Assembly: GCA_949317995.1 (NCBI GenBank)
Contig: OX439039.1
Location: forward strand, 51,388,785-51,452,784
Reading direction: 5' to 3'
DNA: 64,000 nucleotides
DNA from: Acholoe squamosa
Taxonomy: Eukaryota; Annelida; Polychaeta; Phyllodocida; Polynoidae
The notes beneath the pieces were generated by a model. That model was not told the origin of the DNA. It saw only the letters and a list, made by a program, of their open reading frames with translations, and made no database searches. Shown here piece after piece: positions 1 to 10,954 of the stretch (the first letter of the stretch is position 1; the number at the start of each line of letters is the position of its first letter). The translations under genes were made by a program, and so were the position numbers.

Positions 1-636
1 CTCATTGCAAATGCCCTTTTCTGGGAGGATGAGGGGAGGAGCCCCTGAATCCCTTGAAGGGGTGTGTGAAGAATTAAGGTCCTTCAACATACCAGTGGTA
101 CCACACATGGGCCATTTAAATATAGAAGATCTGATGGGGATATAACAGTCATGACCTAGACCCCATGCACGCATCCTTGCACCTTAAGGCCTCTCATTGC
201 CTTCTGTATTCTGACTTGTCGGCTTATGGCCAGTTGTAAGGGATGGCCGGATCAGATCGTCCATCTTAAGGGACGTGAAGAATTTTGTATACAGCGTCTG
301 GGGTACATTTTCTCTGTACATTAGACGACTAACGTAATGAGATCGCACCTAAGACATGGATTTATGTTACAGACTTAGAGAATAGGCCCCAAGGGTATGC
401 ACAGGTAAGTGTAAAGGGAAAATAAAATTATACAGTAGCGAATCAGGCAAGTGCAAAGAATGATAGTAGGTACTACCCATATTTGCTGGTAGATTTCTGG
501 AGGAAAACCAGAAAGAATTGATAGGCCAATGCCGGAAGCATACTGAGTCAAAGGCAGCGCATCTTAATCTAGCATTTGCATGTTGCACTTCTCATGCCCA
601 CACACGTGGAATTTTGTTTTTATTTCTTCATCCCAG
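1..636. other. Non-genic stretch
   Basis: No open frame with coding character and no repeat structure is seen here. It ends in a pyrimidine-rich tract and AG (about 612-636) that could serve as a plus-strand splice acceptor for the fragment that follows. Confidence 0.4.
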
Positions 637-852
637 GTGAGGGTCCCCAGGGCCCTAATTTCAACAACGCCTTCCTTCCAAAACATTGAACACATGCAAG
701 GAGAACACATTTCCCTTGCTAAATCTCTTGCCAATGTTGATCACATTATGCAAGAGATGACCAGCATTATTGAGCTGGTTGCTGATCATATTCATAGGGA
801 TTATACTCTGGTCCTTTTCCCATCAATTAAAGCAGAAAGGTCCCAACAATGA
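637..852 (+). CDS. Coding-like fragment, possible last exon or decayed exon
   Basis: A good acceptor context (pyrimidine-rich tract ending CCCAG) is followed by an open frame of about 71 codons ending in TGA. The middle part has a helical, protein-like composition, including residues GEHISLAKSLANVDHIMQEM. The same frame continues past the TGA with Q/E-rich codons to a consensus GTAAGT donor at 873. The fragment could therefore be a genuine C-terminal exon, or a former exon with one nonsense change. I do not recognise the family. What is seen is splice context plus an open frame; that it is coding is inference. A chance ORF remains possible. Confidence 0.25.
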   Translation: MRVPRALISTTPSFQNIEHMQGEHISLAKSLANVDHIMQEMTSIIELVADHIHRDYTLVLFPSIKAERSQQ

Positions 853-3800
853 CAGCAATTGGAACAGGAGATGTAAGTACCCCTTAGCCGTTAACAGTGC
901 TTCAGGGTTCAAGAAGCTGTCCTTGACTTGTCACGCAAGCACTGATTTCCGATCTTACCATCTAAATGGCTGCTTCAGTTCCCATTGGTGTTGAAGAGTC
1001 AGCTCTCTCCCCAGTTACTCATTATAAAGGTCTCCCGCCTGGGGGTAAAGACACTTCACAGACGTTAACAGAACTACTCAGCCTCCACACATATAAAAAG
1101 TTCTGCCTAAAAGGGCAGGTGTGGGGGAAATGCCAAACAGGGGAAGAACACGCAATGTTGCTCTGGGGAGTAAGAAATTGAAAGAAACACAGTGGGACTG
1201 GGAGTGATATAAAACAACTTCCGGTACACCAGCTGAGGTATTATAATCATAAAGGACCTATCTAAACCATTTCTGATGTTCAGAAAGAGTTTCGCCATTC
1301 TGGTTAAAATGTTATTTAACAGATTAAACCATTGCTTCAACAACTAGAATTTGATGATTAAGATGTCACAACTTAGTCCCGCACATAGATGTAGGTCTAT
1401 GAAACTGTCGGTGACCATTACAACTGTTTGTTTCCTTGAAAGGGGTGTAAGGGTTTGTATAGGCGTAACCCATCTCCTTAGACTTTGTCATGTGTATGCA
1501 TCCTTGATGGGGCTATAGGTATCCTGCCCTGGTCACCAATCTATTTAACAGTAAAACTGCCCCTCCGTGGGGTCTCCAAAGGGGTTATTTGACACTACAG
1601 GGGGTGAGGGATTCTTTAACTAGTATATTTCTATTTGGTGTATTTTACTCCAATAGAGGACAACAGAGGCTGTCACAACGGGATGCTGCTGCCCATTAGC
1701 GCATCTAAGGAAATTTACGATAGTGCCTTATCAATAAGAAAATACAATCTGATATGTTAAATAAGGCCAGGATTTGCTTACACAACACAAAACATAATGT
1801 AATATATGCCAACTATGTTGTCCTGACTTGAAAAGTCTATCTTACTTCATCGGTATTAAACAGGCACTTAAAGCTGCTACAAGATCTCAAATATAATGGA
1901 TCACTTTCTATACATCTATCATCACAGTACCTGTTACAGTGTTCTGGTGAAATCGCGATCTATTTCATAAGTTCTAACCATGCTAAATTTAAATATATAT
2001 CTGTGTGGAAATAAAATGCTTCCAGCATCTTATCTAGTCCTGATTGCACCAGCACAGTGGCGCCATCTGAAGCCATAAAGCAAAGTTGTATTCCTTACTG
2101 GTGGTGACTTTGCTTTGGATGTGAGGCAGGGGAGCAGGCCACTCAGTGCTGCCGCCAGGGGACTGTGACCATTACTAATTAACCAAGTGGATTCCCTCCC
2201 CGCCAAAGGGACAAAATGATCTCCTGTATTGTGCATATAATGGGGCAGCTATTACCAGAATAGATCGCACCCTATTACATAGGGAGGGGTATACAATTCT
2301 ATGAAATACCAATCAGAAAAGCCTATACCAGATTTTATACCAGCTTTAAACTGGTTTCTGTTTTTTATATGATGGGGAGGGGCAGATATAGCTGGATTAC
2401 GATGGTGTATCTATGCATTATCTATAGAGGGATGCCACGTTGTAACAATTATCACTTAAAAAACCCTTCATTCCCACCCAAAATGGCTCTAAATAGGGGT
2501 TCAGATGCTTTTTTTTCTAGAAGAGGTAGGTATAACTATTCTGTGAGAGTCCAGAACCAGAGTTGCGTCAGGTCCTCCATGGTGGACGTGTGAATAAAAG
2601 ACTATCTCAGGTTGAAAAGACAGGGTCTACAAAGGCTACCGTTACTCCACCTGAGTCCTGGGTGGGATATCTTCAAAGGCTTTGGTGCTGAGTCACACTG
2701 GAGCCATGGAGGACCACTTATATTGTAGTGGACATGGAGGGGACTACACAGTGATCTAGGGTCTTGAGTTCTATAGTGTGTATTGCTTTATGTATCCCCT
2801 TCAGCAATCAGATTCACTCTCTAATTTCTCACCTTTCTTAAAGTTGGGTTAGGGCAGATCGAATAGCCTAGAAGTCTTTGTGAATGTCTAAATAAAAAGG
2901 ACAGTAGTGAAAGATTGCACAGTTCTGATCATGCCTACAGAAGGTGTAATCCCTGCGATGAACGATATCACAATAACATGGTGACATGGACAGAGACACT
3001 ATACCCTAAAACCCCGCATGTAAGCCGCATCCCCAACGTTGGCATGAAATATCAGCCATTCCTTTCCACAGTCTAAATATGGAAACAATAATGTATAAGC
3101 CACACTTAAACTTCCTGGACCCCCTATAAGCAGAAGGGTTTTACAACTCAGCACCATGTCATCATGTCAAACTGATCATGAAGCCCTTTGGGTTGCGAAT
3201 GACCTGAACATTCTTAGAGTAAAACCCTTCATCTAAAGCTTTGCCCGTCGCGCCGGTTGACAAGGCTGTCTATTAATATTACCTGCCTGATAACTTAATT
3301 TGTCTGTAGCGAATTTTCCCCCATAAGTGCCAAATTTTCCATTGACTATTCTTGTAATAAAATATCTTAAGAAATATCGAGTATGTATGCTTCTGCTATA
3401 CAAAAGACGGTTTATATATGTATGCTTCTGCTAAACAAAAGACGGATTATATATTAACATCTGTGCCACGATCTGCGAAAAGGAGGCTTAGTACAGAGGG
3501 TTCTAAGACCCCTTCTCCTAGTCCATGTCACATCTTACTGTTCTCTGCATGTCTGATACATTTTCTACTCAAATGTGGTGTAGTAGACCGATGATTTCAT
3601 GTGGATTAATAGGTCAACATATTCTAGTGCATTGCTCCTTGCATGACAAAGAAGGACATATGATAAGCTGGCATGTATATCTAGTTTCAATCTATGATCC
3701 CCTGCCACGTATAGACAGCGTCAGCATCTGATCATACTTTCATTAGTGTATCTATATATATACCCGACCAAGAGAAAACATCAAATGGACTTTGCGGATC

Positions 3801-4480
3801 ACTTGTCACGCAGGTCCCAGGTGGTGGGGGCTGAGTACACTTTTGACAATGTAACTTTAGATGTCGGCAGGGGGTATGGGTGATGCTAGTTGAGTAAACC
3901 AAAAGAGATGGGTCTTATTAGTAGTCTGGCCTTCATTCATTCCGTTACTGTCCTGTCTGGGCAGATAACCCCCCCCCCATTGCTCACTCAGCACACCTAC
4001 ATAACGGTCTGAGGGAGGTCCTGTGTTCTGCCCCCATTGTAAACCAGACAGTTGACTGAACATTGGGGGTAGGGATGGGGTGGTTCCTACTACCTATACA
4101 GGTATAACTATACAGATATGTATGTACACACTAGGCACCCCCTCCCCCTCACCTTCCATATGTCCCTACAGGTATGTGATAGGGGTATTATGATGAGGGT
4201 GACTGAATGCCACTATGTGATTGTCATAACTCACCTGACATTAGCAGCAGGAGGGGTGCCTAGTCTCAGGTAGGGGTCCTGGTGGGAGGGGTGCTGGAGA
4301 TGATGGTAGTCCTAATAGTGGAGCTGGTGCTTCTAGTGCACGAGCTGAGATCCTTTAGATCACCTAGTACCCCCTGGCGGCACCTGCCTACTATCACTGC
4401 CTACACTGCCGTAGGCTGTCTCATGGATGGCTCCACCTACACATGTATATATGTACTGATGTCTTCCTATTGTCTTCTAG
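853..4480. other. Non-genic stretch
   Basis: AT-rich sequence with no supported gene. The only clear local structure is a 35-bp direct repeat in two tandem copies (3382-3416 and 3417-3451, about two mismatches, each containing ATGCTTCTGCTA and CAAAAGACGG). Short open frames here have no family resemblance that I can see. Confidence 0.4.
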
Positions 4481-4579
4481 GTCGGCTCCCAACGGAAGTA
4501 CCCTGCCCTCCACAGTGTCCCCTAACGTCGCCTGCAACCGTAGGTGACACCTCGACGTCCGGCTTTGGTCAGATCCCAG
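4481..4579 (+). CDS. Possible internal host exon
   Basis: A strong acceptor (pyrimidine-rich, ending TTCTAG) is followed by 99 nt open in at least one frame and then CCCAG before GTCAGT, a fair donor. The conceptual peptide is Pro/Thr/Ser-rich and not recognised. It lies in a locally GC-rich, CpG-containing patch (about 4260-4900). An alternative donor occurs near 4540. No partner exons can be placed with confidence, so this is a weak prediction. Confidence 0.2.
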
Positions 4580-6222
4580 GTCAGTGGCCGGCGGAACGAT
4601 TTCTCAGTCAAAGAGAGGGGCAGGAGGGAGGGGACGACATGGAGAGAAGGGGGTGTCTTGTTGTGGTGGGATGTGGTAGGACAGAAGACACCCAGCCAAG
4701 ACCAAACCACACTCCTATCCTCACACCCCTAACAGTCCAGCACAGCCTAAAACCAGCATTTGCCAGCAATTTCCCAATAGAGGTAAAATTTAGGTACCAG
4801 CACACAGGTCATGGTTGGGGAACCAGCCCAACCCACTTACTCTAACACCACCTGGTGGGGAAATCAGGTAGTGTGAAAAGCGTCATGCGCGGTTGAAGAC
4901 GGCGTCCGTCAGAACGGGTTGGGGAGGACAATTTTTCTTATGCTTTATTGAGTTTAATATGTGTATTGTCTACTTTTTGTTTTATCTAGACGAGTACGGT
5001 TGTGGCTGGTTATTGTTGACACTTTTAACACCCAATTGTGGCTCGTTTCTCTTGGACGAATGGTTAAAACTACATCATTAACTCTATAGCAAAAAGGGAA
5101 ACCTTGGATCAAGACTTCCCTGTTCAGCAAAGGCTTTCAAGAAAGCGATTGCTTACTGGCGGAATAATCGAAGCTAAAGCCGCTTATTCTATAATAGACA
5201 CACAGTGTGATCCTATAATCCAACTGCTATATATGAAAACAAAAGAGAATGTGTTTTAGACACACTGTTATCATATTCACTATTGGCCAGGCTGAGGTTC
5301 TGTCATAATCATTCACTACATGATACTCAGTCGCTACCTTACTCTACACAATATAGTTGACAATTCTCTGTCTGGTTATCAAGACCTATATTTAATCAAA
5401 TTGCATGTCTTTCCTATTACTCTCCCTTTGAACATTTCTCGGTCATATCACACAGCAACAATTGCACGCAACTGCTGCTTTAAACATTAATCATAATGAG
5501 TTTGAATCGATCCACGCTTCACTACATTTAATGGATTTGGGGTCATTAGAACGGAAACAGCGTGAGCTGCACTACTGCCTTGCCAGGTACTGATTAGGGT
5601 GCTGGATTACCGTGCATGCTACTGCCAAATCACACCACCTGGTAGTATCAAAGCAATACGTGCGTTAGCCTTTGTCTACCTGTGTGTCCCCTCAGTCATA
5701 TTATTCATGTAGACATCAACATGATAGCCCGATATGGATACCTTGAAAGGGGCTATCAGAGAGGGCAGTGGTATTGGGGCTGTGTGCACGCCGGTGGCGA
5801 ACGTGTGGGAGGGATATGTATACGAAATCACACCAATTTCACTCCAAATGTATAGGGAAACCTTGGTTCGGCGTTCATTTGTCACTAGAGTCTAGACACT
5901 GTAACTGTCCGGTTATGATGGACACTTTATTAGTATAAAGTTTAGGTGATTATTTGAATTCAATACTTGTCCATCATGGCCTACACCATGGATGGAGGTA
6001 ATTTGGGGTATCATATTTTTAGAGACAATAGCTTCTGTCTGGTCACTTCATCTTGACCTCAGGCTCAATTGTTATACGATGATATGTACAAACCAAATGT
6101 ACAATGAACTTTTGCTATCTGCGAACCAGAACATTTTCTCCCTTGACTTTGGCCCGCATACTTAAAATGGTGTTTAGATACTAAATACAATCTCACAACG
6201 TTTCTATAATCACAATATCGTC
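4580..6222. other. Non-genic stretch
   Basis: No gene or repeat structure is recognised. It runs up to the CTAT target duplication of the retroelement that starts at 6227. Confidence 0.4.
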
Positions 6223-6226
6223 CTAT

Positions 6227-6855
6227 TATAAAGTTGGAGGGGTTCCTCCAAGGCTGGTCCAGTCCTGTTAGGCTACTGCTGCATGGTAGAGAAGGTGAAG
6301 TAACAACTCAAGAGAGAGGCTGGTGGTAACTTAACTTTATTGCTCAAACTCAGGGGCTTTTATACAAAGTCAGAGAGCAGTTTCCCCTAAAACTGCCCAC
6401 ACACAATACCTGGAATCATGGTCCTTCATTGGTGATTCTTAGGAAACACACTTTACCTAAAAGAAGTCAATCACTGACATATATCTGATACCATATAAGA
6501 ACAGTACTAAAAGTAAGTGACACACTTAAGCAGTTGTACACAATTCAATGGAATATACCCTTAATTCCAAGTATACCCCCTCCCACTTTGGGGTACCCAC
6601 AATAACAAGACAGGCTAATTCTAAGAAAACCCAGTTCTATAAGTAGGTGTAGCACCCTTACTACTAAATGGCCCCACACCCATACAGTCTTACTCGGAAA
6701 TGACCCTACCCTGGATCCTTAACTAGAAACCCAGATACATCACAGTGAGCTGCTCCCTCAAACCCACAGTAAACAACCCACATACCACATTGACACCATA
6801 CCAGGGGTGTGGTGGACCACCAGTACACGACCCTTTAAGGGGTCTGCACTCTACA
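6227..6855 (-). repeat. 3' LTR of the env-bearing element
   Basis: This 629-bp copy matches 10955-11583 apart from about two substitutions. Read on the minus strand it begins TGTAGAGTGC and ends CTTTATA. It contains a TATA-like TATAAAAG (6357-6364 on the minus strand) and an AATAAA polyadenylation motif shortly downstream. Confidence 0.95.
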
Positions 6856-6870
6856 TACCTCCCCCCTTTA
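6856..6870 (-). other. Polypurine tract of the env-bearing element
   Basis: On the minus strand, AAAGGGGGGAGG lies immediately upstream of the 3' LTR start. This is the expected position and composition for the plus-strand primer of an LTR element. Confidence 0.8.
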
Positions 6871-7034
6871 AAGATTTTTATCCCTCTGGATCAAAATCTC
6901 CTCAAATGATTAGTGATATACATATATGTGATATAATACGCGGATACATGTATATAATCCTATTTCTAACATGCATATTTATCTTGTCAGATCTATTCAG
7001 ACATTATTGCCAATTCTACGGGGTCTATTTGAAC

Positions 7035-8756
7035 TCAATGATTCTCATTTACAGTACCGGCTTGTGGTTGTCTAGACTCTGCGGTCTGTGGTCTAGATAG
7101 ACACAGTGGCCTGTACTTACATACTACAATGATAATGACAACAATGATACACAATACTACAATGGATGTGACTGGACCATATACCACACCTTCCTGTGCT
7201 CTTATTCCACTACTATAATCTTGTGCCCAATTCTGCATCTCCACAAGTGGAACTTCCGCCCGCTCTTTGTACTTAAAAACTCTCCCCAATTTCTGATTAA
7301 CATACCTCGGCCAAGTGAAATTGATCCTCCTATTAAAGTGGATAGTTTCTGCCCCTTTTACTAATCTACCTGTCCCCTTGCGGATTCCACTTACTCTCCA
7401 ATCTTTGGTCTTTAACTTACATTCTGGTGGCACAAGTATGTGGGTTGGTCCAATCATCTCCCTAACAACAGCGCGTTTACCTATACACCTGAGGGTTACA
7501 GGCATCTTCTTATATGTCACAACCACATTCTCCCCAAGGCCAAGAGAATACACCTCTGAGTTCTGTCCATCACGTTTCATGATCTCGATAGTGCAGAGCC
7601 TCAGGGAGTTGTTTGTAACTATACCCCATTCACAAGTTGGTGTCAACAACTCCTCATGAGATACACATACCCGGGGCGTCTTTCCAAAACAACTATCTGG
7701 CCAAAAGGTTGCCCCCGTATCAGTGTTAATAGCTACATTTCTCTTGCCCTTGATTCTCCTTAGATATTTCCCATCTATAGCTACAGGAAAGTAATGAATT
7801 CTATACTCTAAATAGTGAACCCTGCCCAATGCCGGTAAGACTACTCGAAAGACCAATGTGCCTGCATTATTCCACAGAGGTTCAATATGTACATTCTCAT
7901 AATACCATTCTTTAGGTGGGGTGTCATATCCCCAGTCTCTGACCTTTATAAGAATAGATTCAAGTTCAGGAGGTGCTAGAGTTTCCTCTGTGAGCCAACC
8001 TCTCTCTAGTTCATGTCTCTGTTCATTGAAACGGTTCCACTGATCAAAGTACTGTTCATACACCAGTTCAAGTTCAGTAATTGTACGGTCCACAGACCTT
8101 GCAAGAGACAATCTCTGTACAAAGGTATCCAAACGCGAGACCCGCCGGCTGTAATTACTTAGCTCATCCTGCAAGTCTAATTGATACTGCTCAAGTGTTT
8201 GAATGTCTTGTCTGTTTTCACGTACAAACTTCCTGGTACGGTTAACTATACTCATCATTTTGTCAAGTCTATGTACTATAATGCCTTCATTATGCACTGT
8301 CCCTTTAATTATCGTCTTGATCTCCTTCACCTCATCATCGGTGGCCAAGCCGAATAGGCTCTTCCCAAGGTACCCAATCGCGTTAATTAGGCCTCTCTTG
8401 GCCCTCTTCTTCCGGCTCTCAGGTTGCGCATGGGGCGGCCGTGACTCAGACGAATCCATGACTGCGGGGCCTTGCAGATCAATGGCACTAAGTCTAGCCT
8501 CCCAGGTGCGTTGGTCATCTGCCGAGACATGAGGGGCCACTAGCTGTATCCCGGTTCTCACCTCATTAACCCAGAACTTGATTGGCAGAGGCTTTGGGGG
8601 ATTGATGACAACTAGAGTGGTCCATATTGCTTCGATTGTCCTGGATCGTCCTACCTTCTGAACTAGGACCCCATCATCCTTGAAGAGATCCCCACAGCTA
8701 AGGTGGACTACACAGACAACAAGGAGGCAAGCTTGGGATGCTGATCCACCAAGCAT
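7035..8756 (-). CDS. env: Env-like class I fusion glycoprotein (baculovirus F / errantivirus type)
   Basis: This open frame of 573 codons starts at an ATG with a hydrophobic signal-peptide-like N-terminus (residues about 8-20). A furin-type site RKKRAKR (115-121) is followed directly by a glycine-rich, hydrophobic fusion-peptide-like stretch, GLINAIGYLGKSLFGLATDD. Next comes a long helical, coiled-coil-prone region (about 140-240). Near the C-terminus is one strong membrane segment (about 527-546) and a short cytoplasmic tail. This layout is known from baculovirus F proteins and errantivirus Env. It overlaps the end of the pol remnant and lies just before the polypurine tract, the usual env position. 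Family membership rests on architecture; an HMM search would settle it. Confidence 0.85.
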   Translation of the reverse strand: MLGGSASQACLLVVCVVHLSCGDLFKDDGVLVQKVGRSRTIEAIWTTLVVINPPKPLPIKFWVNEVRTGIQLVAPHVSADDQRTWEARLSAIDLQGPAVMDSSESRPPHAQPESRKKRAKRGLINAIGYLGKSLFGLATDDEVKEIKTIIKGTVHNEGIIVHRLDKMMSIVNRTRKFVRENRQDIQTLEQYQLDLQDELSNYSRRVSRLDTFVQRLSLARSVDRTITELELVYEQYFDQWNRFNEQRHELERGWLTEETLAPPELESILIKVRDWGYDTPPKEWYYENVHIEPLWNNAGTLVFRVVLPALGRVHYLEYRIHYFPVAIDGKYLRRIKGKRNVAINTDTGATFWPDSCFGKTPRVCVSHEELLTPTCEWGIVTNNSLRLCTIEIMKRDGQNSEVYSLGLGENVVVTYKKMPVTLRCIGKRAVVREMIGPTHILVPPECKLKTKDWRVSGIRKGTGRLVKGAETIHFNRRINFTWPRYVNQKLGRVFKYKERAEVPLVEMQNWAQDYSSGIRAQEGVVYGPVTSIVVLCIIVVIIIVVCKYRPLCLSRPQTAESRQPQAGTVNENH

Positions 8757-9649
8757 TGCCGCTTCTGTCTATCAATGGCTTTTCTATCTTCGTCAGTCAC
8801 CTGTGGTCTCCTCTTGCCCCTAATCGTAGGTCCCAATTGAAGTGCGTCCTGAGGAGAGGTAGTAGGCTCAGTAGAGGGAGGGGTGACTGATAGTGTCTCT
8901 GGCTCAGGTGTTATGTCCATGGGTGTTTGCCTGAGCTCGGCTAGCCTGGCACTCCTGCGTACTGGGATAGGATTAAGTTCAGTCTCCCCAAGGCTGTCTA
9001 CACGTCGCCGTTTGGAGGCTGGAAGCCGTTCCCTAGTTTGAGTTGCTGGGGTGTCAGGTTGAGTCCTTGTGGGTAGCTCCTGTTCCTCTGAAGTCTCAGG
9101 CTCTACTGGCTGGAGAGGAGGCGAGGGTACCCTTATATGCCTCCTCTGAGCCCGGGTAGGACGGGGTCTGACGTCATCCCACACACAGTCAGGATCCACC
9201 AGCTTTAGTTTGTCACGATTAACCACTCTTTGTTTTCCTGTCCTCTGGTTAATCACAGTCACCACAGGACCTCTAACAGCAGTGACTAAGTACCCGTGGT
9301 CCCATTTGGCATCAAGAGGAGCTCTCTCCTGGGCCACAAGTACAACAGTGAGCTCTGCTACTAGAGACAGTATTTCTATAAGTGTCCGCCCTCTCATAGG
9401 AATTATGTGTCCAGATATAGATTTAAGTCCCTCTGATTCCTTCATCAGTGGGGTGCAGGGATTGACTCGACATAGCCCCATCCAAAATTGTTCATTGATT
9501 AATGTTCTGCAGGCACCAGTGTTAGCTGTGATACTCCCAAAGGGAATATTCACATATGCTCGGGTGTCCGGTGCCCCTAAGCGTTTCCCGACACCACATG
9601 TACAGGTGAAGCTGAACATTGTTTGGCGATATGGCCAGCCTGGCCACAT
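8708..9649 (-). CDS. pol: pol remnant
   Basis: This open frame of about 313 codons lies between gag and env. It carries pieces resembling retroelement protease and the C-terminal, DNA-binding part of integrase, followed by a long Pro/Thr/Glu-rich basic tail with a nuclear-signal-like KRRR. It is far shorter than a full Ty3/Gypsy pol, and together with the rest of the element it is treated as a fossil. Assignment is by position and partial resemblance. Confidence 0.6.
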   Translation of the reverse strand: MWPGWPYRQTMFSFTCTCGVGKRLGAPDTRAYVNIPFGSITANTGACRTLINEQFWMGLCRVNPCTPLMKESEGLKSISGHIIPMRGRTLIEILSLVAELTVVLVAQERAPLDAKWDHGYLVTAVRGPVVTVINQRTGKQRVVNRDKLKLVDPDCVWDDVRPRPTRAQRRHIRVPSPPLQPVEPETSEEQELPTRTQPDTPATQTRERLPASKRRRVDSLGETELNPIPVRRSARLAELRQTPMDITPEPETLSVTPPSTEPTTSPQDALQLGPTIRGKRRPQVTDEDRKAIDRQKRQCLVDQHPKLASLLSV

Positions 9650-10540
9650 TTAAAACAATTGGGTGAGCCGTCCTCATTATACGCAGGCTTGCCAAACTTC
9701 CTTCCAGAGGTCCTCCCCCTTTGAGGTCGCTGATGTCCTGACGAGTGCTCCTTCTGGGGGTCTAGTTTCTTCTCCACCCGTCCTAATTGCTTCTGCATCC
9801 CGCGGATGGCACCCGTCAGTTCCTTTAATGTTTTTGACAGCTCATCATCCATGGTAGCTGATGCCTGGGCTAAAGGTAAGGCCGCGATTGTCCATTGGTT
9901 CATCTTGGCGATGACCAGTTTCTGCCATGGCCATGGCACGGGCGGATGCATTAGCATGGTTGATGGCTTGCATTATGGTGTTTGGTCGCTGTAGATGAAC
10001 TTGGGCTCTTACCTCCCTGTCTTGGAGCCCACTAATGAAGTTCCGTACCAATCTCTCCATAACCAGGGGTACAGCCAGCTCTTGGAGAGTGTAGGCCTTC
10101 TGAACATGGCTGATGAACTTAAGGCCATACTCTCTGCTATCTTGATACGGGAGTTGTTTCAGGAGGTCCACTTTATTCCGTTTGTGCTCGGGCTCATCTT
10201 CATCCAGAAATGCCTCTACGATATGGTCCTTCACCACAGCCCAGGTGACAGGTAATGGTGGATGGGCATTAGCACGTTGATCGATGAGGTCGGCTATACT
10301 ATTTCTCAATGGTCCTTTGCTTATATAGCCAACCATCTCCATGACCAGATTATCACCTGCATTTGTCCATCTCTGGGCAGCTGTGACAGCCTCCATCCAT
10401 TCTCTCAGGTGATCCCTCTCTGACCCATCACAGCTCTCTATGTGCCTGCCATGCTGCTCCAACTTCTTCCTTATATTCTCTTCCTGTCTCTGTGCATTAC
10501 GCTCCTGTTGAGCCTGGATTAGTTGCTGTGCTTCAGCCAT
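9577..10540 (-). CDS. gag: gag region with CCHC zinc knuckle
   Basis: The N-terminal part opens at an ATG (10540) with a Gln/Glu-rich coiled-coil-like helix. It continues into a helical capsid-like region containing EWMEAVTAAQRW and the retrotransposon-gag-like FISGLQDREVRAQV. The distal part carries a classic CCHC knuckle, CFKCGQAGHIAKQC (C-x2-C-x4-H-x4-C). The order capsid then zinc knuckle is that of Ty3/Gypsy gag, whose product packages element RNA. The region is part of a broken element. Confidence 0.8.
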
Positions 10541-10685
10541 TGTAGCTTAATGGTTAATTAGGTCAGTTAATAATCACCTCTTCATTGTCTGAATCTCTGT
10601 GCGAGGGCAGGTAGGTCTCTGATGGGGATGAACTGTGGTGCAGACGGGGTGATCTGTATAATGATGCGTGGCCTGCGATCAATAA

Positions 10686-10865
10686 TTAGACACCTCTCTT
10701 CACGTACTTGTATTCTCCTACTATATCTACAGCCTCTCTCACCAGCTCGGGATCCACCTCCTCTATATAATATTCTGGAGCATACTCTTCTTGTTCTTCT
10801 CGGTCTTCAGATAGCCCATCTACTATCTGTCCGTCTATGTCATCTAAGGTGAATCTTCCAGCCAT
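10686..10865 (-). CDS. Small acidic ORF in the element leader
   Basis: About 59 codons start at an ATG at 10865, between the primer-binding site and gag. The product is very acidic (many D and E) with a short basic end, and no family is recognised. The same frame is open back into the LTR, so it could have been longer. It may be a leader peptide, a decayed 5' part of gag, or chance. A small ORF before gag is unusual for Gypsy elements. Confidence 0.35.
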   Translation of the reverse strand: MAGRFTLDDIDGQIVDGLSEDREEQEEYAPEYYIEEVDPELVREAVDIVGEYKYVKRGV

Positions 10866-10933
10866 CTTCAGGACTACAGCCAATGTAAGGTGCTGTACTT
10901 TTCTGGAGTCTGCTGTAGTTAAACCAGCATGTT

Positions 10934-10953
10934 GAGTCTCGTCGTGGTCGCCA
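10934..10953 (-). other. Primer-binding site, tRNA-Arg-like
   Basis: On the minus strand TGGCGACCACGACGAGACTC begins one base inside the 5' LTR end. TGGCGACCACGA fits the complement of the 3' end of an animal tRNA-Arg plus CCA, from memory of tRNA sequences. Comparison with the host tRNA set would confirm it. Confidence 0.65.
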
Positions 10954-10954
10954 C

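Noticed and set aside
4282-4845. 187-codon plus-strand ORF
   Set aside because: Low-complexity, mixed composition and overlapping open frames on both strands; only the splice-bounded part at 4481-4579 was kept, weakly.
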